Shown here piece by piece: positions 47,671 to 56,004 of a stretch of DNA of 64,000 nt. Under the pieces are notes generated by a model, which searched no databases, was not told the DNA's origin, and saw only the letters and a list, made by a program, of their open reading frames with translations. The first letter of the stretch is position 1. Each line of letters begins with the position of its first letter. The DNA comes from Pseudoclavibacter caeni (GTDB taxonomy: Bacteria; Actinomycetota; Actinomycetes; Actinomycetales; Microbacteriaceae): assembly GCF_008831125.1 (NCBI RefSeq), contig NZ_WBKA01000003.1, forward strand, positions 301,084 to 365,083, in the 5' to 3' direction. Both the position numbers and the translations under genes were made by a program.

Positions 47671-49131
47671 TCAGTCAGCCGTGCGCTCGAGCAGCCCGGC
47701 CTGCTGCAGCATCTCTGCGGTGTTCGCAGCCTCGACAGCTGCAACGTCCGCGGGCAGCTCAGAGATCGCCTCGATGCGAGTGCCGAGCGCGCGGATGTCC
47801 ACCGGCCCAGCCTCGCACCAGTCGAGGAGCAGCCGGGCTCCGCCGCTCACGCACACGACCTTCGGCATCGTCCCATCGTCGGCATGGGGCAGGGCGTACA
47901 GCACGTCACAGCGGAACACCTCGAGCGCGGGCACCCGGCGCACCCGGTCATCGGGGCGCAGGCGCGCTCCTGCCTCACTCGCCGGGCCGGCAACGCCAAG
48001 AGCCCCGTCGACGCGACGCCCACCCGCCACTGTGGCACGCCCCGCCAGGCCGGCCACCGCATCCGCCGCCCGCTCCGACGCCTCCGACTCCGCGGTGACC
48101 TCGACATGCCCGCCGTCGACGCGGATGCGCGCGTGCGGGGTGCCCTCCGGCTCCACCGCGCCGCCGAACTCCGGGGCTAACACGACGGTGGCGTCGGCGG
48201 CGGTCGCAGGCCGGGTCGACCGCCGCGCAAGACGGGTGACGATGCGCCCTCCCTGACGCACACCGCGCCCCCAGCGCGCGATGTTGCCGCGCATCGTGGC
48301 CCAGGCTCCCGGCGGGGTCTCTGGGTGGGCGAGTCGCAGCTGATCACCGTCACGCCACACCGCCCAGCGCATCAGCGCCCACGCCCCGCGCAGCCCATGG
48401 GTGCGCAGGTGATTGACCAGCTGTGCGGCACCACCGGCCTCGCCATCGACCCACAGGCGCCAGGCCCGGGCCTCTGCCACGGTTAGATCCGGAACAGGCT
48501 CAGCTAGGCCGAATCGCCGAGCGAACGGCTGCAGGACGCTGCCCGCACGAAGGCGAGCGATGACCGGCTGCAGCTCGGCCCACCGCCGTCCTTGGGCGAA
48601 CCGCTCGGCCATGCGCCCCATCTCTGCACGGGCTCTGGGCGTGTCTCCACTGCGCAGTGCGTTGACCGCGAGCAGCAGCGCATGCCGGTCTGGTGCCGGC
48701 ACCGGTAGCAGGCCGCCTGCGCTGTGTACCTGCTCCGCGTCCGCGGCCAGTGTCTCGAATGCCTGATCCGCCGTCGCGAAGAAGCCGGGGAAGTAGTAAT
48801 GCACGTCGATGTCGCAGGGCCACTCGGGGTGCACAAGGGTGACGGAGTGGTAGCGGATGATCTGGAAACGTTGATCGGTCAGCGGCCGGGCCAGCCACCC
48901 ACGGTCCACGAGCGCCCGCACCAGTCGGCGAAACCCTGGCGGCTCGACAAGCATGTCGATGTCGCCGCCGATCTCGCCGCGCGGCCGCAGTCCCTGTGTC
49001 TCTGCGGCGAGTCCCTTGACGAAGAGCACGCGCACACCCTCGGCCCGGGCGACATCGGCCACCCATGCGGCGCCGAGACGGATGCCCACCTCGAGCGGAA
49101 GCCTCTGTCGCAACGCCCTCTCCTCGCTCAC
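47671..49131 (-). CDS. Nucleotidyltransferase-like protein (NTP_transf_5 type) with C-terminal PqqD-like tail
   Basis: A 486-residue protein. Residues 35-60 hold LFVKGLAAETQGLRPRGEIG followed by GDIDMLVEP, the active-site pattern of the NTP_transf_5 nucleotidyltransferase family. The middle region (DIDVHYYFPGFF, ALLLAVNALRSG) continues the family. The last about 60 residues (LLLDWCEAGPVDIRALGTRI to MLQQAGLLE) resemble a PqqD-like small domain, seen also at the end of the HPrK-like protein at 53000. Such proteins occur in capsule and peptide-natural-product loci; substrate unknown. The start GTG (49131) is tentative. Confidence 0.72.
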   Translation of the reverse strand: MSEERALRQRLPLEVGIRLGAAWVADVARAEGVRVLFVKGLAAETQGLRPRGEIGGDIDMLVEPPGFRRLVRALVDRGWLARPLTDQRFQIIRYHSVTLVHPEWPCDIDVHYYFPGFFATADQAFETLAADAEQVHSAGGLLPVPAPDRHALLLAVNALRSGDTPRARAEMGRMAERFAQGRRWAELQPVIARLRAGSVLQPFARRFGLAEPVPDLTVAEARAWRLWVDGEAGGAAQLVNHLRTHGLRGAWALMRWAVWRDGDQLRLAHPETPPGAWATMRGNIARWGRGVRQGGRIVTRLARRSTRPATAADATVVLAPEFGGAVEPEGTPHARIRVDGGHVEVTAESEASERAADAVAGLAGRATVAGGRRVDGALGVAGPASEAGARLRPDDRVRRVPALEVFRCDVLYALPHADDGTMPKVVCVSGGARLLLDWCEAGPVDIRALGTRIEAISELPADVAAVEAANTAEMLQQAGLLERTAD

Positions 49132-49254
49132 CTGTCGAACGGTCCGGGGTGCCTCGACCCTGGCCGACGCACCTCCCCCGCCTCAGCCGCTCGCGCCCCA
49201 CACTGGTGTGACGTGGCAGTGCACGCCCGAGATATTCACGACGGGGTGTTGGGG

Positions 49255-49878
49255 TCACAGTTCAGGGTACAGGAACCCACGGGCGATCAATGACCGCCGC
49301 AGCCCCGCCCGACTGCTCACGTTGTCGCCCAGCGCTCGCAGACGCCGTCTGGCCCGTGCCAGGTGTGCTCGGACGGTGTCGGTGCTCAGCCCGAGCGCCG
49401 ACCCCAGGGTGTGCGCCGACGGAGCAGCTCCGCCGCAGAACAGCGCGGCGATCTGCAGCTCCCGGTCGGTCAGCAGCACATCGGCCGTCGCGTCCGGACA
49501 GGGCTCCGCCCCGCTCCACCTGGATGCGACGCGGGCGATGACCTCGATCAGCTCGACCAGCCGGCTCTGCCTGTCGATGACCGCGCCCGCGCCCTCTCGC
49601 AGCAGTCGCCGTTCATGCACCGGCGACGCCCGATGTTGCACGACGATCGCCGGGGCGCCCAGCCTGCGCAGCGCCCGCACTTTGAGTGCGGCCGGCACGT
49701 GGTCGCGCAGCTCGGCCTTGCACAGGACCGGGTTCGACAGAGCTGGCCAGGCGGCGGCGAACGACGTCCACGAGCTTGCCACGATGCCGACCTCGAATGC
49801 GGCATCCCGATGCTCCGCGCAGTAGGCTGCGAACGCGGCCCCGAGATATGGCGTGTCGTCGACGATATCGATCTTCAC
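49255..49878 (-). CDS. LuxR-type HTH regulator with degenerate receiver-like domain (1)
   Basis: A 207-residue protein. The N-terminus MKIDIVDDTPYLGAAFAAYC mimics a receiver with its acidic pair, but the expected phosphorylatable Asp strand is not clear (the region reads ALSNPVLCKAEL), so phosphorylation is doubtful. The C-terminal HTH is LLTDRELQIAALFCGGAAPS then LGLSTDTVRAHLARARRRL. It is divergent from a similar LuxR gene at 49929, about 50 bp apart, so they probably share a promoter region and cross-regulate. Confidence 0.78.
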   Translation of the reverse strand: MKIDIVDDTPYLGAAFAAYCAEHRDAAFEVGIVASSWTSFAAAWPALSNPVLCKAELRDHVPAALKVRALRRLGAPAIVVQHRASPVHERRLLREGAGAVIDRQSRLVELIEVIARVASRWSGAEPCPDATADVLLTDRELQIAALFCGGAAPSAHTLGSALGLSTDTVRAHLARARRRLRALGDNVSSRAGLRRSLIARGFLYPEL

Positions 49879-49928
49879 GTCCCACCTCCCCGCATGACGA
49901 CCATGTCCCTCACACTCTAGCGACGACC

Positions 49929-50570
49929 ATGCATCTGCTCATCACCACCGCCCATCGGTTGGACTCCGAGGCGCTGGGGTACGCCCTGCGGCACGAGCTG
50001 CCGGGCGATCTCGTCGATGACGTCACCCTGCTGGCCCCGACCGTGCTGGAAGCGCCATCCGCCCCCCTGAGACGGCCGTGCACATGGCTCGTGGTGGACG
50101 TGCGGGGTCTGTGCGAGACGGCGCTGCTGCGGGCGATGCGCTGGTGGGTGCAGGCCGGGGCGCAGATCGTCGCACTGCATGACGGGACCTCTGCGGAGCT
50201 GATGCAGGCGATGGCGTTCAGCGGTGCCCAGCATCTGGTCGACGTGAGCGAGAGTCTGGACGGACTGGTGGCACTGCTGAGCGACCCACGTGCCGCCGCC
50301 ACTCACGCACGCGATGTCACCGCCCGACTCTGGGCGAACTCGATCACCCCGGATCGCCTGCAGCTGACCCGGCGCGAGGGCGAGGTGGTCGACCTCTACC
50401 TGGACCCCGACGAGCCCTCGATCGCGGAGGTCGCCGAACGCCTGCACATCACCCCGAGCACGGTGAAGGCGCACCTGTCCAGCGTGCGCAAGAAGCTGGG
50501 CGGACGACTCGGGCGCAGCCGCCTGGCGCTGCGCCGAGCGCTCGCCGAGCATGGATGGCAGGCATGGTAG
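49929..50570 (+). CDS. LuxR-type HTH regulator with receiver-like domain (2)
   Basis: A 213-residue protein similar in layout to its divergent neighbour. Its receiver-like part (MHLLITTAHRLDSEALGYAL, WLVVDVRGL, IVALHDGTSAELM) keeps a possible Asp in VVDV. The HTH is near consensus: LTRREGEVVDLYLDPDEPSI, AERLHITPSTVKAHLSSVRK. It lies upstream of the BY-kinase gene on the same strand, about 105 bp away, and is a candidate regulator of the exopolysaccharide genes. Confidence 0.8.
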   Translation: MHLLITTAHRLDSEALGYALRHELPGDLVDDVTLLAPTVLEAPSAPLRRPCTWLVVDVRGLCETALLRAMRWWVQAGAQIVALHDGTSAELMQAMAFSGAQHLVDVSESLDGLVALLSDPRAAATHARDVTARLWANSITPDRLQLTRREGEVVDLYLDPDEPSIAEVAERLHITPSTVKAHLSSVRKKLGGRLGRSRLALRRALAEHGWQAW

Positions 50571-50676
50571 TCTGCCCCGTGGGCCGTGAGCGCGCAACCG
50601 GCGCGCCGATCGGCCGCCCAATCGCCGATGCATGCCGCCGCTCGAGCATGCGACGCTTCGAAGAGGAATCGCTCCC

Positions 50677-52371
50677 GTGACACTTGAGGCCTATCTGAGG
50701 ATCGCACGTCGATACTGGCTCGCCCTGCTCGTCGGTCTGGTCGGAGGCACGCTCATCGCCTTCGCTGTGACCGTGATCCAGCCGAAGACGTACACCGCCG
50801 ACTCATCCGGATTCATCACCACACCCAGCACGTCCTCGTCCGGCAGCGGTGTCGGGACCGCGGTGGCCGGCGACACCTACGCGAAGTCACGGGCCAAGTC
50901 CTACGCCGATCTGGGCAAGAAGCGCGTTGTCGCCGAGGATGTCATCCAGGATCTCGGTCTGAACACGACACCCGAGCAGCTGGTCGACCAGATCACCGTC
51001 ACCGCCCCGACCGACACCGTGACCATCAAGGTGAGTGCCAAGGCCTCGACGGCACAAGGGGCAAGCGACCTGGCCAACGCCTGGATCCGGGCGATGAGCA
51101 CCGAGATCGCGAAGCTCGAGAGCGGTGAGAGCGAGAATGCGACGGGCGATGGCACGACTCAGCAGACGACCGCGACGCCGGCCGCCACGCTGACGTCGCT
51201 CGAGTCTGCGGCAGTGCCCACCTCGCCCACCTCCCCGAACCGCCGGCTGTACCTTGCGGTCGGGGCCCTCGCCGGTCTGCTGCTCGCCTTCGGCTACGCG
51301 CTGCTGCGCAACCAGTACGACAAGCGCATCCGGTCGGCCGATGACGTCGCCCGCACCATGCAGAAGCCCATCATCGGCACTCTGCCGTTGGAAAAGGCCT
51401 TGGTCGGCGCAAGCTCTCGACTGATCCAGGATGCCGGCCAGCATGACGCGCGTCGCCATTCCGCTGTCCGGCACATCAGCGAGTCGCTGCGCGAGCTGCG
51501 CACGAACATCGACTTCCTCGATGTCGATGATCCGCCTCGGGGAATCGTGATCACCTCGGCGCTGCCGGGCGACGGCAAGTCAACCGTCGCAGCGAACCTC
51601 GCGGTGACGATGGCCGAGACCGGCCGCACCGTCATCCTCATCGACGCAGACCTGCGCAAGCCCACGGTGGCGAACACCTTCAACGTGCCTGGCGAGGTCG
51701 GCCTCTCCGACGTGCTCGCCGGCCGCGCCACGCTGGAGGTGACGATCACCCGGCCCGATCCGCAGCTCGACCTGTTCGTGCTGCCGGCAGGCAGCATCCC
51801 GCCGAACCCCAGCGAGCTGCTCGGCTCTGACGCTCTGCACGAGCTCGTGCAGTCCTTCGTCGCCGAGGGCGCGACCGTGCTGCTCGACGCCCCGCCGCTG
51901 CTGCCGGTCACGGATGCCGCTGTGCTGACCGCCCGGACCGATGGCGCGCTCATCGTCGCCTCGGCGGGGCAGACCCGGGTCGACTCACTGCAGCAGGCGC
52001 TGGAGCGCATCGACGCGGTCAAGGGCACGACGCTGGGCATCGTGCTCAACCGCGTGCCCACCAAGGGCCTCGACAGCTACGCGTACGGCTACTACGGCGG
52101 CGACTACTACGGCGAGGAATCCGACCACAGCTCGAAGCGGCACGGTTCCAGACGCTCTCGGAGACAGCGCCCCACTGCACAGTCACATCCGCGCGCCGTC
52201 TCGAGCAGACGGCCACCAGCGCCAGGCACGACGCATGCCCGGGCGCCGCTGGTCGAGTCGCTGCACCGCACCCCGGGCGCGCCGGGGCCTCAGCAGGCCA
52301 GGTCCCCGCAGCGGCGTCCGCAACCGCTCCTCGGCCCGTATGACGACGCCACGACGTCCTCGCGCCGCTGA
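50677..52371 (+). CDS. Polysaccharide copolymerase/BY-kinase (Wzz + tyrosine autokinase)
   Basis: A 564-residue membrane protein that controls capsule or exopolysaccharide chain assembly. The Wzz-like N-terminus has a helix near residues 13-35 (YWLALLVGLVGGTLIAFAVT), and a second helix near 190-210 brackets an extracellular domain. The cytoplasmic kinase has Walker A SALPGDGKSTVAANLA near 305, Walker A' VILIDADLRKP near 330 and Walker B VLLDAPPLLPV. A tyrosine cluster YAYGYYGGDYYGEE near 470 is the autophosphorylation site, followed by a 95-residue basic Pro-rich tail. The GTG at 50677 has AGAGGA upstream. The next gene encodes the matching phosphatase. Confidence 0.93.
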   Translation: MTLEAYLRIARRYWLALLVGLVGGTLIAFAVTVIQPKTYTADSSGFITTPSTSSSGSGVGTAVAGDTYAKSRAKSYADLGKKRVVAEDVIQDLGLNTTPEQLVDQITVTAPTDTVTIKVSAKASTAQGASDLANAWIRAMSTEIAKLESGESENATGDGTTQQTTATPAATLTSLESAAVPTSPTSPNRRLYLAVGALAGLLLAFGYALLRNQYDKRIRSADDVARTMQKPIIGTLPLEKALVGASSRLIQDAGQHDARRHSAVRHISESLRELRTNIDFLDVDDPPRGIVITSALPGDGKSTVAANLAVTMAETGRTVILIDADLRKPTVANTFNVPGEVGLSDVLAGRATLEVTITRPDPQLDLFVLPAGSIPPNPSELLGSDALHELVQSFVAEGATVLLDAPPLLPVTDAAVLTARTDGALIVASAGQTRVDSLQQALERIDAVKGTTLGIVLNRVPTKGLDSYAYGYYGGDYYGEESDHSSKRHGSRRSRRQRPTAQSHPRAVSSRRPPAPGTTHARAPLVESLHRTPGAPGPQQARSPQRRPQPLLGPYDDATTSSRR

Positions 52372-52380
52372 ACCGGAACC

Positions 52381-52998
52381 ATGCGATTCCGCGCCGAGAC
52401 CCGCGACCTGCTCTCGCGCACCCGTGCCGCCGCCGAGCCGCTGAAGTCACCTTCGCCTCCCAACGGAGCGGGGCCGTTCACCGTCGGGTTCGTGTGCACT
52501 GCGAACATCTGTCGTTCCGCGTACGCGGAGGCCGCCTTCACCGCGCTGACCGCCGCCGACCCCCGCATGCGGGCGACGAGCGCCGGGCTGCAGGCGGCCA
52601 CCGGGACCCCCATGGATCCGATGATGACCGAGCAGCTGCTCGACCGGCATCCCGGGGCACCGACCGAGCACCACTCTCGTGCCGTCGACGACGCGTTCAT
52701 CGCCGAGTGCGACCTGGTGCTCGTGATGACCGCCCGGCATCGCACGCTGCTGCTGCGCAGGCACCCGATGGCCCTGCCAGAGACGTTCCTGCTCACCGAG
52801 TTCGTCAGCCTGCTGCCGGCGCTGACCGGAGAGAGGGCCACCCCGCGTGACCTGGTGCGGCAGGCGCACCGCCTGCGCGCCCAGGCCGCAGACACCGCCG
52901 ACGTGCCCGACCCCCACCGTCGCGCTCCCGACGTCTACGCCGAGGTCGCCATGACACTCGATCGTCTGGTGGCCGGGCTCATCCGCGGGCTGCACTGA
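52381..52998 (+). CDS. Low-molecular-weight protein tyrosine phosphatase
   Basis: A 205-residue LMW-PTP. The P-loop VGFVCTANICRSAYAEAAF near residue 35 holds the C-x5-R motif, and VPDPHRR near residue 175 is the catalytic acid loop (DP). A 30-residue head precedes the domain. It follows the BY-kinase by 9 bp, the usual kinase/phosphatase pair (Wzc/Wzb type) of polysaccharide synthesis loci, and should dephosphorylate the kinase tail. Confidence 0.93.
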   Translation: MRFRAETRDLLSRTRAAAEPLKSPSPPNGAGPFTVGFVCTANICRSAYAEAAFTALTAADPRMRATSAGLQAATGTPMDPMMTEQLLDRHPGAPTEHHSRAVDDAFIAECDLVLVMTARHRTLLLRRHPMALPETFLLTEFVSLLPALTGERATPRDLVRQAHRLRAQAADTADVPDPHRRAPDVYAEVAMTLDRLVAGLIRGLH

Positions 52999-52999
52999 C

Positions 53000-54307
53000 T
53001 CAGCGGACCAGTCCGCTCTCCCGCAGCACGGCAAGCGCAGCATCCAGCAGCGTCACCATGTCGGCCTCGCCAACGGGCGGCTGCCCTTGCCCCTGCAGCT
53101 CGGCCACGAGTGCATCCCACCCGATCTCGCCGCCGGCGAGGGCGAGCTCCTGCCAGATGGCGGCACCGAGCCCCTGCAGACGGTACACCCGGCGGTCGAC
53201 CAGGGCGAGCACCTCGTCACTGATCCAGATCGCGTCGAGCACGTTCTGCCCGATCCGCACCACCGATGCCGTCTCGTCAGCCGACGCAACCGATGACTCC
53301 GGCCCCGCTGGCGCCGGCGCCGGAGCCCGCTGCCCCCTCGACGCCGCATCCGTGGCATCCTGCGCCGGCGCATCCGCCCCGGCGTCTGGCAGGGCCGGCG
53401 CCCAGTCGACGGCGACCGGGGCGGACTCGGCCAGCGCCCGGCGCACGACCGGCAGCGCCTCGGCCGCCTCGGCGTAGACGAGCCGGCGCATGCCGCCGCA
53501 CCGCTCGATCGCCCGTACCACAGCCGCCAGCCGGCCCGGGGTGTCGGCCACGTACGAGATCTGCGGCATCAGGGCGACGAGCGCGTCCGCAGGCTCCATC
53601 GGCTCCAGCCGGGGTTCCGTGGGCTCCTCCTGCCGGTCAAGCATGACGAGCAGCGTCGGCCGCAGGGCCGTCTGCGGGGGCCGACGCAGGCCGACCGCGT
53701 CCGGCCCGATCTGCACCTTCGGTCGCCCCGGCTGCTCGATGACGGAGAGCGGCTTCGGATACGGCACGATCCGCCCCTCTGGTGTGATCGCGACCGTCTC
53801 GTCAGTCACGTACCCGAGGCCGGCGCCCCCAGTGCGTGCGAAGGTGGTCTTGCCCGTACCGCTCGGCGCCGCGAGGATCGCGACCCGGCCCTGCTCATCG
53901 CTCAGGCCCAGCGCGTGCAGCATGAGCAGCCGGCGGCGGGCGTCGTCGATGCCCCAGAGGGTCAGCCGCGAGGTGAGCGACTGCTCCGCGTATGCGAGGG
54001 TGGGGCCACGCACGGTGCGGGTGTCCGCAGCGGACGCGTCCGCTTCGGCGCCGTCGGTGCGGACACCGCTCCCGGCTTCCTCGCCGGCTTCGCCACGCAG
54101 GCCCTCCCCTGCGTCTTGGCCGGCTTCGCCCACACGCAACACCACGTGCAGTGCAGCCGCCCCGGCCTCGTCAGCGGTGACGGCCGGAGCAGTGGATGTC
54201 GCATCCACGCATCGTGCCCAGGCCTGTTCGATGCGCCGGCGATCGGACGTCGAGACCTCCGCCCCAAACGTGAGGTCGACGGGGAGCTCGAGAACGCGAA
54301 GTCGCAC
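53000..54307 (-). CDS. HPr kinase-like P-loop protein with C-terminal PqqD-like domain
   Basis: A 435-residue protein. Residues 130-160 carry VAILAAPSGTGKTTFARTGG, a Walker A of the HPrK/P-like family, then GYVTDETVAITPEGRIVPYP, typical of such ATPases in natural-product and cell-surface loci. A central low-complexity linker (Ala/Pro/Glu-rich) leads to a PqqD-like domain at about 350-435 (VVRIGQNVLDAIWISDEVLA, QGLGAAIWQELA). The PqqD-like domain resembles the C-terminus of the nucleotidyltransferase at 47671. GTG start; substrate unknown. It converges with the phosphatase gene (1 bp between stops). Confidence 0.72.
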   Translation of the reverse strand: MRLRVLELPVDLTFGAEVSTSDRRRIEQAWARCVDATSTAPAVTADEAGAAALHVVLRVGEAGQDAGEGLRGEAGEEAGSGVRTDGAEADASAADTRTVRGPTLAYAEQSLTSRLTLWGIDDARRRLLMLHALGLSDEQGRVAILAAPSGTGKTTFARTGGAGLGYVTDETVAITPEGRIVPYPKPLSVIEQPGRPKVQIGPDAVGLRRPPQTALRPTLLVMLDRQEEPTEPRLEPMEPADALVALMPQISYVADTPGRLAAVVRAIERCGGMRRLVYAEAAEALPVVRRALAESAPVAVDWAPALPDAGADAPAQDATDAASRGQRAPAPAPAGPESSVASADETASVVRIGQNVLDAIWISDEVLALVDRRVYRLQGLGAAIWQELALAGGEIGWDALVAELQGQGQPPVGEADMVTLLDAALAVLRESGLVR

Positions 54308-54365
54308 GGCCGCATTCTATCCTGTGTGTCACGAGTCCCCGTGCCGAGCACGTATGCTGATTGTC

Positions 54366-54836
54366 ATGGGAATGTCCGGAGAGAAGCTGTTGCTGCTGCT
54401 CTTCGTCGCCGTCCTCGTGATCGGCCCGAAGAATCTGCCGGCCTACGCCCAGTGGCTGGGGCGGATGACCCGCAAGTTCAAGGCGGAATGGCTCGGCCAC
54501 AAGGACGATATCAAACGCGAGCTGGGCGGTGAGGACGTCGACTGGCGTCAGCTCGACCCCCGCCAGTACGACCCGCGCCGCATCGTGCGTGAGGCGCTGC
54601 GAGAGCCCACGCCGCCGCGCCCGGCTCCCCGCGCGCCGGCACAGATCACGCCGGCAGGTGCCGCTGCTGCAGGTGCCACCGACGCAGGCACCGTTCCGGC
54701 AGACATCGCTCCGGGAGGCGCCGCCACAGCGGATGCCACCACCGCACGCGCCGCCACCGCGCACCAGGCCAGCGCACAGCCGACGCCGGCGTCTGAGGCG
54801 GCGGCCGATGCCCAGCCCCCCGCTGCGGAGGACTGA
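54366..54836 (+). CDS. TatB-like Sec-independent translocase subunit
   Basis: A 156-residue protein. A single hydrophobic helix (EKLLLLLFVAVLVIGPKNLP) followed by the amphipathic helix and DPRQYDPRRIVREAL is the TatB pattern of Micrococcales. The C-terminal 80 residues are Ala/Pro/Thr-rich. The gene abuts lepB (TGATG overlap), an unusual neighbour, and two Tat-exported proteins are encoded 7-8 kb away. It may be the general TatB or a second copy dedicated to this locus; the sequence alone cannot tell. An ATG at 54372 is a possible start. Confidence 0.8.
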   Translation: MGMSGEKLLLLLFVAVLVIGPKNLPAYAQWLGRMTRKFKAEWLGHKDDIKRELGGEDVDWRQLDPRQYDPRRIVREALREPTPPRPAPRAPAQITPAGAAAAGATDAGTVPADIAPGGAATADATTARAATAHQASAQPTPASEAAADAQPPAAED

Positions 54837-55531
54837 TGCAGGCGCTGCGCCGCGCGCTCCGCAGCCCGTGGGCGCATCTCGTCATCGCGTTCCTCGTCTT
54901 CGGGCTCGTGCAGGCGGTGTGCATCAAGGTGTTCTCCGTGCCGAGCGGCTCGATGCAGACGACGCTCGAGGTGGGCGACCGCATCCTCGTCGACCGCACC
55001 GCGGGCTGGTTCGGCCGGCAGCCACAGCGCGGGGACGTGATCGTGTTCACGACCGACGACGACTGGGAGACGGCCACCACGGCCACCCCGGCATGGAAGG
55101 CCGTGATCAAAGGCACGCTCGGCGCATTCGGCTACGGCCCGGGCAACGCGCATCACCTGGTCAAGCGGGTGATCGCGACGGGCGGCGACACTGTCTCGTG
55201 CTGCGACGCCGAGGGGCACCTGCAGGTGAACGGCGAGGCGCTCGACGAGCCCTACGTCTACGACGACCTGCCGTTCACCGCCGGCGTGCTCGACTGCGAC
55301 ACCACGCCACGCTCGCGCCGCTGCCTGCCCGAGATCACCGTGCCCGAGGGGAGTCTGCTCGTGCTCGGCGACCACCGCTCCGTCTCCAGCGACTCGGTCA
55401 TCGCCTGCCGCGGGCTGACGGATGCCGACCCCGCCGCCGATGGATGCGCCCGGTTCGCCGACGAGCGCGACGTCGTCGGCCACGTGGTCGCCATCGCCTG
55501 GCCGCTGCCACGGCTGTCCGGGGCGCCGTAG
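54836..55531 (+). CDS. lepB: Signal peptidase I
   Basis: A 231-residue type I signal peptidase. The transmembrane helix is near residues 14-32. The catalytic Ser is in VPSGSMQTTLEVGDRILVD near 40, and the general-base Lys in HLVKRVIATGGDTV near 105. The box E LGDHRSVSSDS near 177 is complete. A double Cys (SCCDAEG) near 122 and one further Cys pair (LDCDTTPRSRRCLP) could form disulfides outside. It is coupled to the TatB-like gene and may process the Tat-exported and pilin precursors, though that is only positional. Confidence 0.95.
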   Translation: MQALRRALRSPWAHLVIAFLVFGLVQAVCIKVFSVPSGSMQTTLEVGDRILVDRTAGWFGRQPQRGDVIVFTTDDDWETATTATPAWKAVIKGTLGAFGYGPGNAHHLVKRVIATGGDTVSCCDAEGHLQVNGEALDEPYVYDDLPFTAGVLDCDTTPRSRRCLPEITVPEGSLLVLGDHRSVSSDSVIACRGLTDADPAADGCARFADERDVVGHVVAIAWPLPRLSGAP

Positions 55532-55618
55532 GGCGGTCTGCCGCTCATCCCCACCTCTTGCACGTGGCCTTGCCCGCAAGTTGTGGACACGGTGTTAAGC
55601 GGCGGTGGACTCTAGCCG

Positions 55619-55862
55619 TCAGCGCAACAGGGGTTTGAGTCTATCGGCTGGGGTGTCGTAGTCGAGTATTTTTCTGGGGCGGGCGTTGAGCCGTGTGGCG
55701 ATGGCATCAAGGTCTGTCTGAGTGAGGTGGCCCATGCTGGCTCTTTTCGGGAAGTACTGGCGCAGCAGCCTATTCGTGTTCTCGTTCGTGCCGCGCTGTC
55801 ATGGGCTGCGCGGGTCAGCGAAATACACTTTCATTCCCGTGTTCTTCGTCACGGTCTTATGA
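55619..55862 (-). pseudogene. IS30-family transposase remnant, C-terminal 80 residues
   Basis: The minus strand reads MKVYFADPRSP, a stop, QRGTNENTNRLLRQYFPK, then LDAIATRLNARPRK and DTPADRLKPLLR before the final stop. These are the conserved IS30 transposase end strings. A W codon became TGA (SP*Q), and the front of the gene is cut by ISL3 copy 1 at 55863. The 87-bp gap after lepB shows nothing else. Confidence 0.85.
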
Positions 55863-56004
55863 GGCTCATCACAATCCACGGTGTAGCTGAGGTCTGAATC
55901 CACCGGTCTCGAGTAGCGATCTTGCGATGTAGTTGGTGAGGTTCCGGAAGCCGAGGGCGGAGCCGCGGAGGTGTTCGAGACGGCCGTTGAATCTCCTATG
56001 TTTG

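Noticed and set aside
55863..55905. Reading the IS30 remnant onward through YTVDCDEPHK as part of its transposase
   Set aside because: These bases are the 24-bp ISL3 terminal repeat and the end of the ISL3 transposase; the IS30 part starts at 55862.
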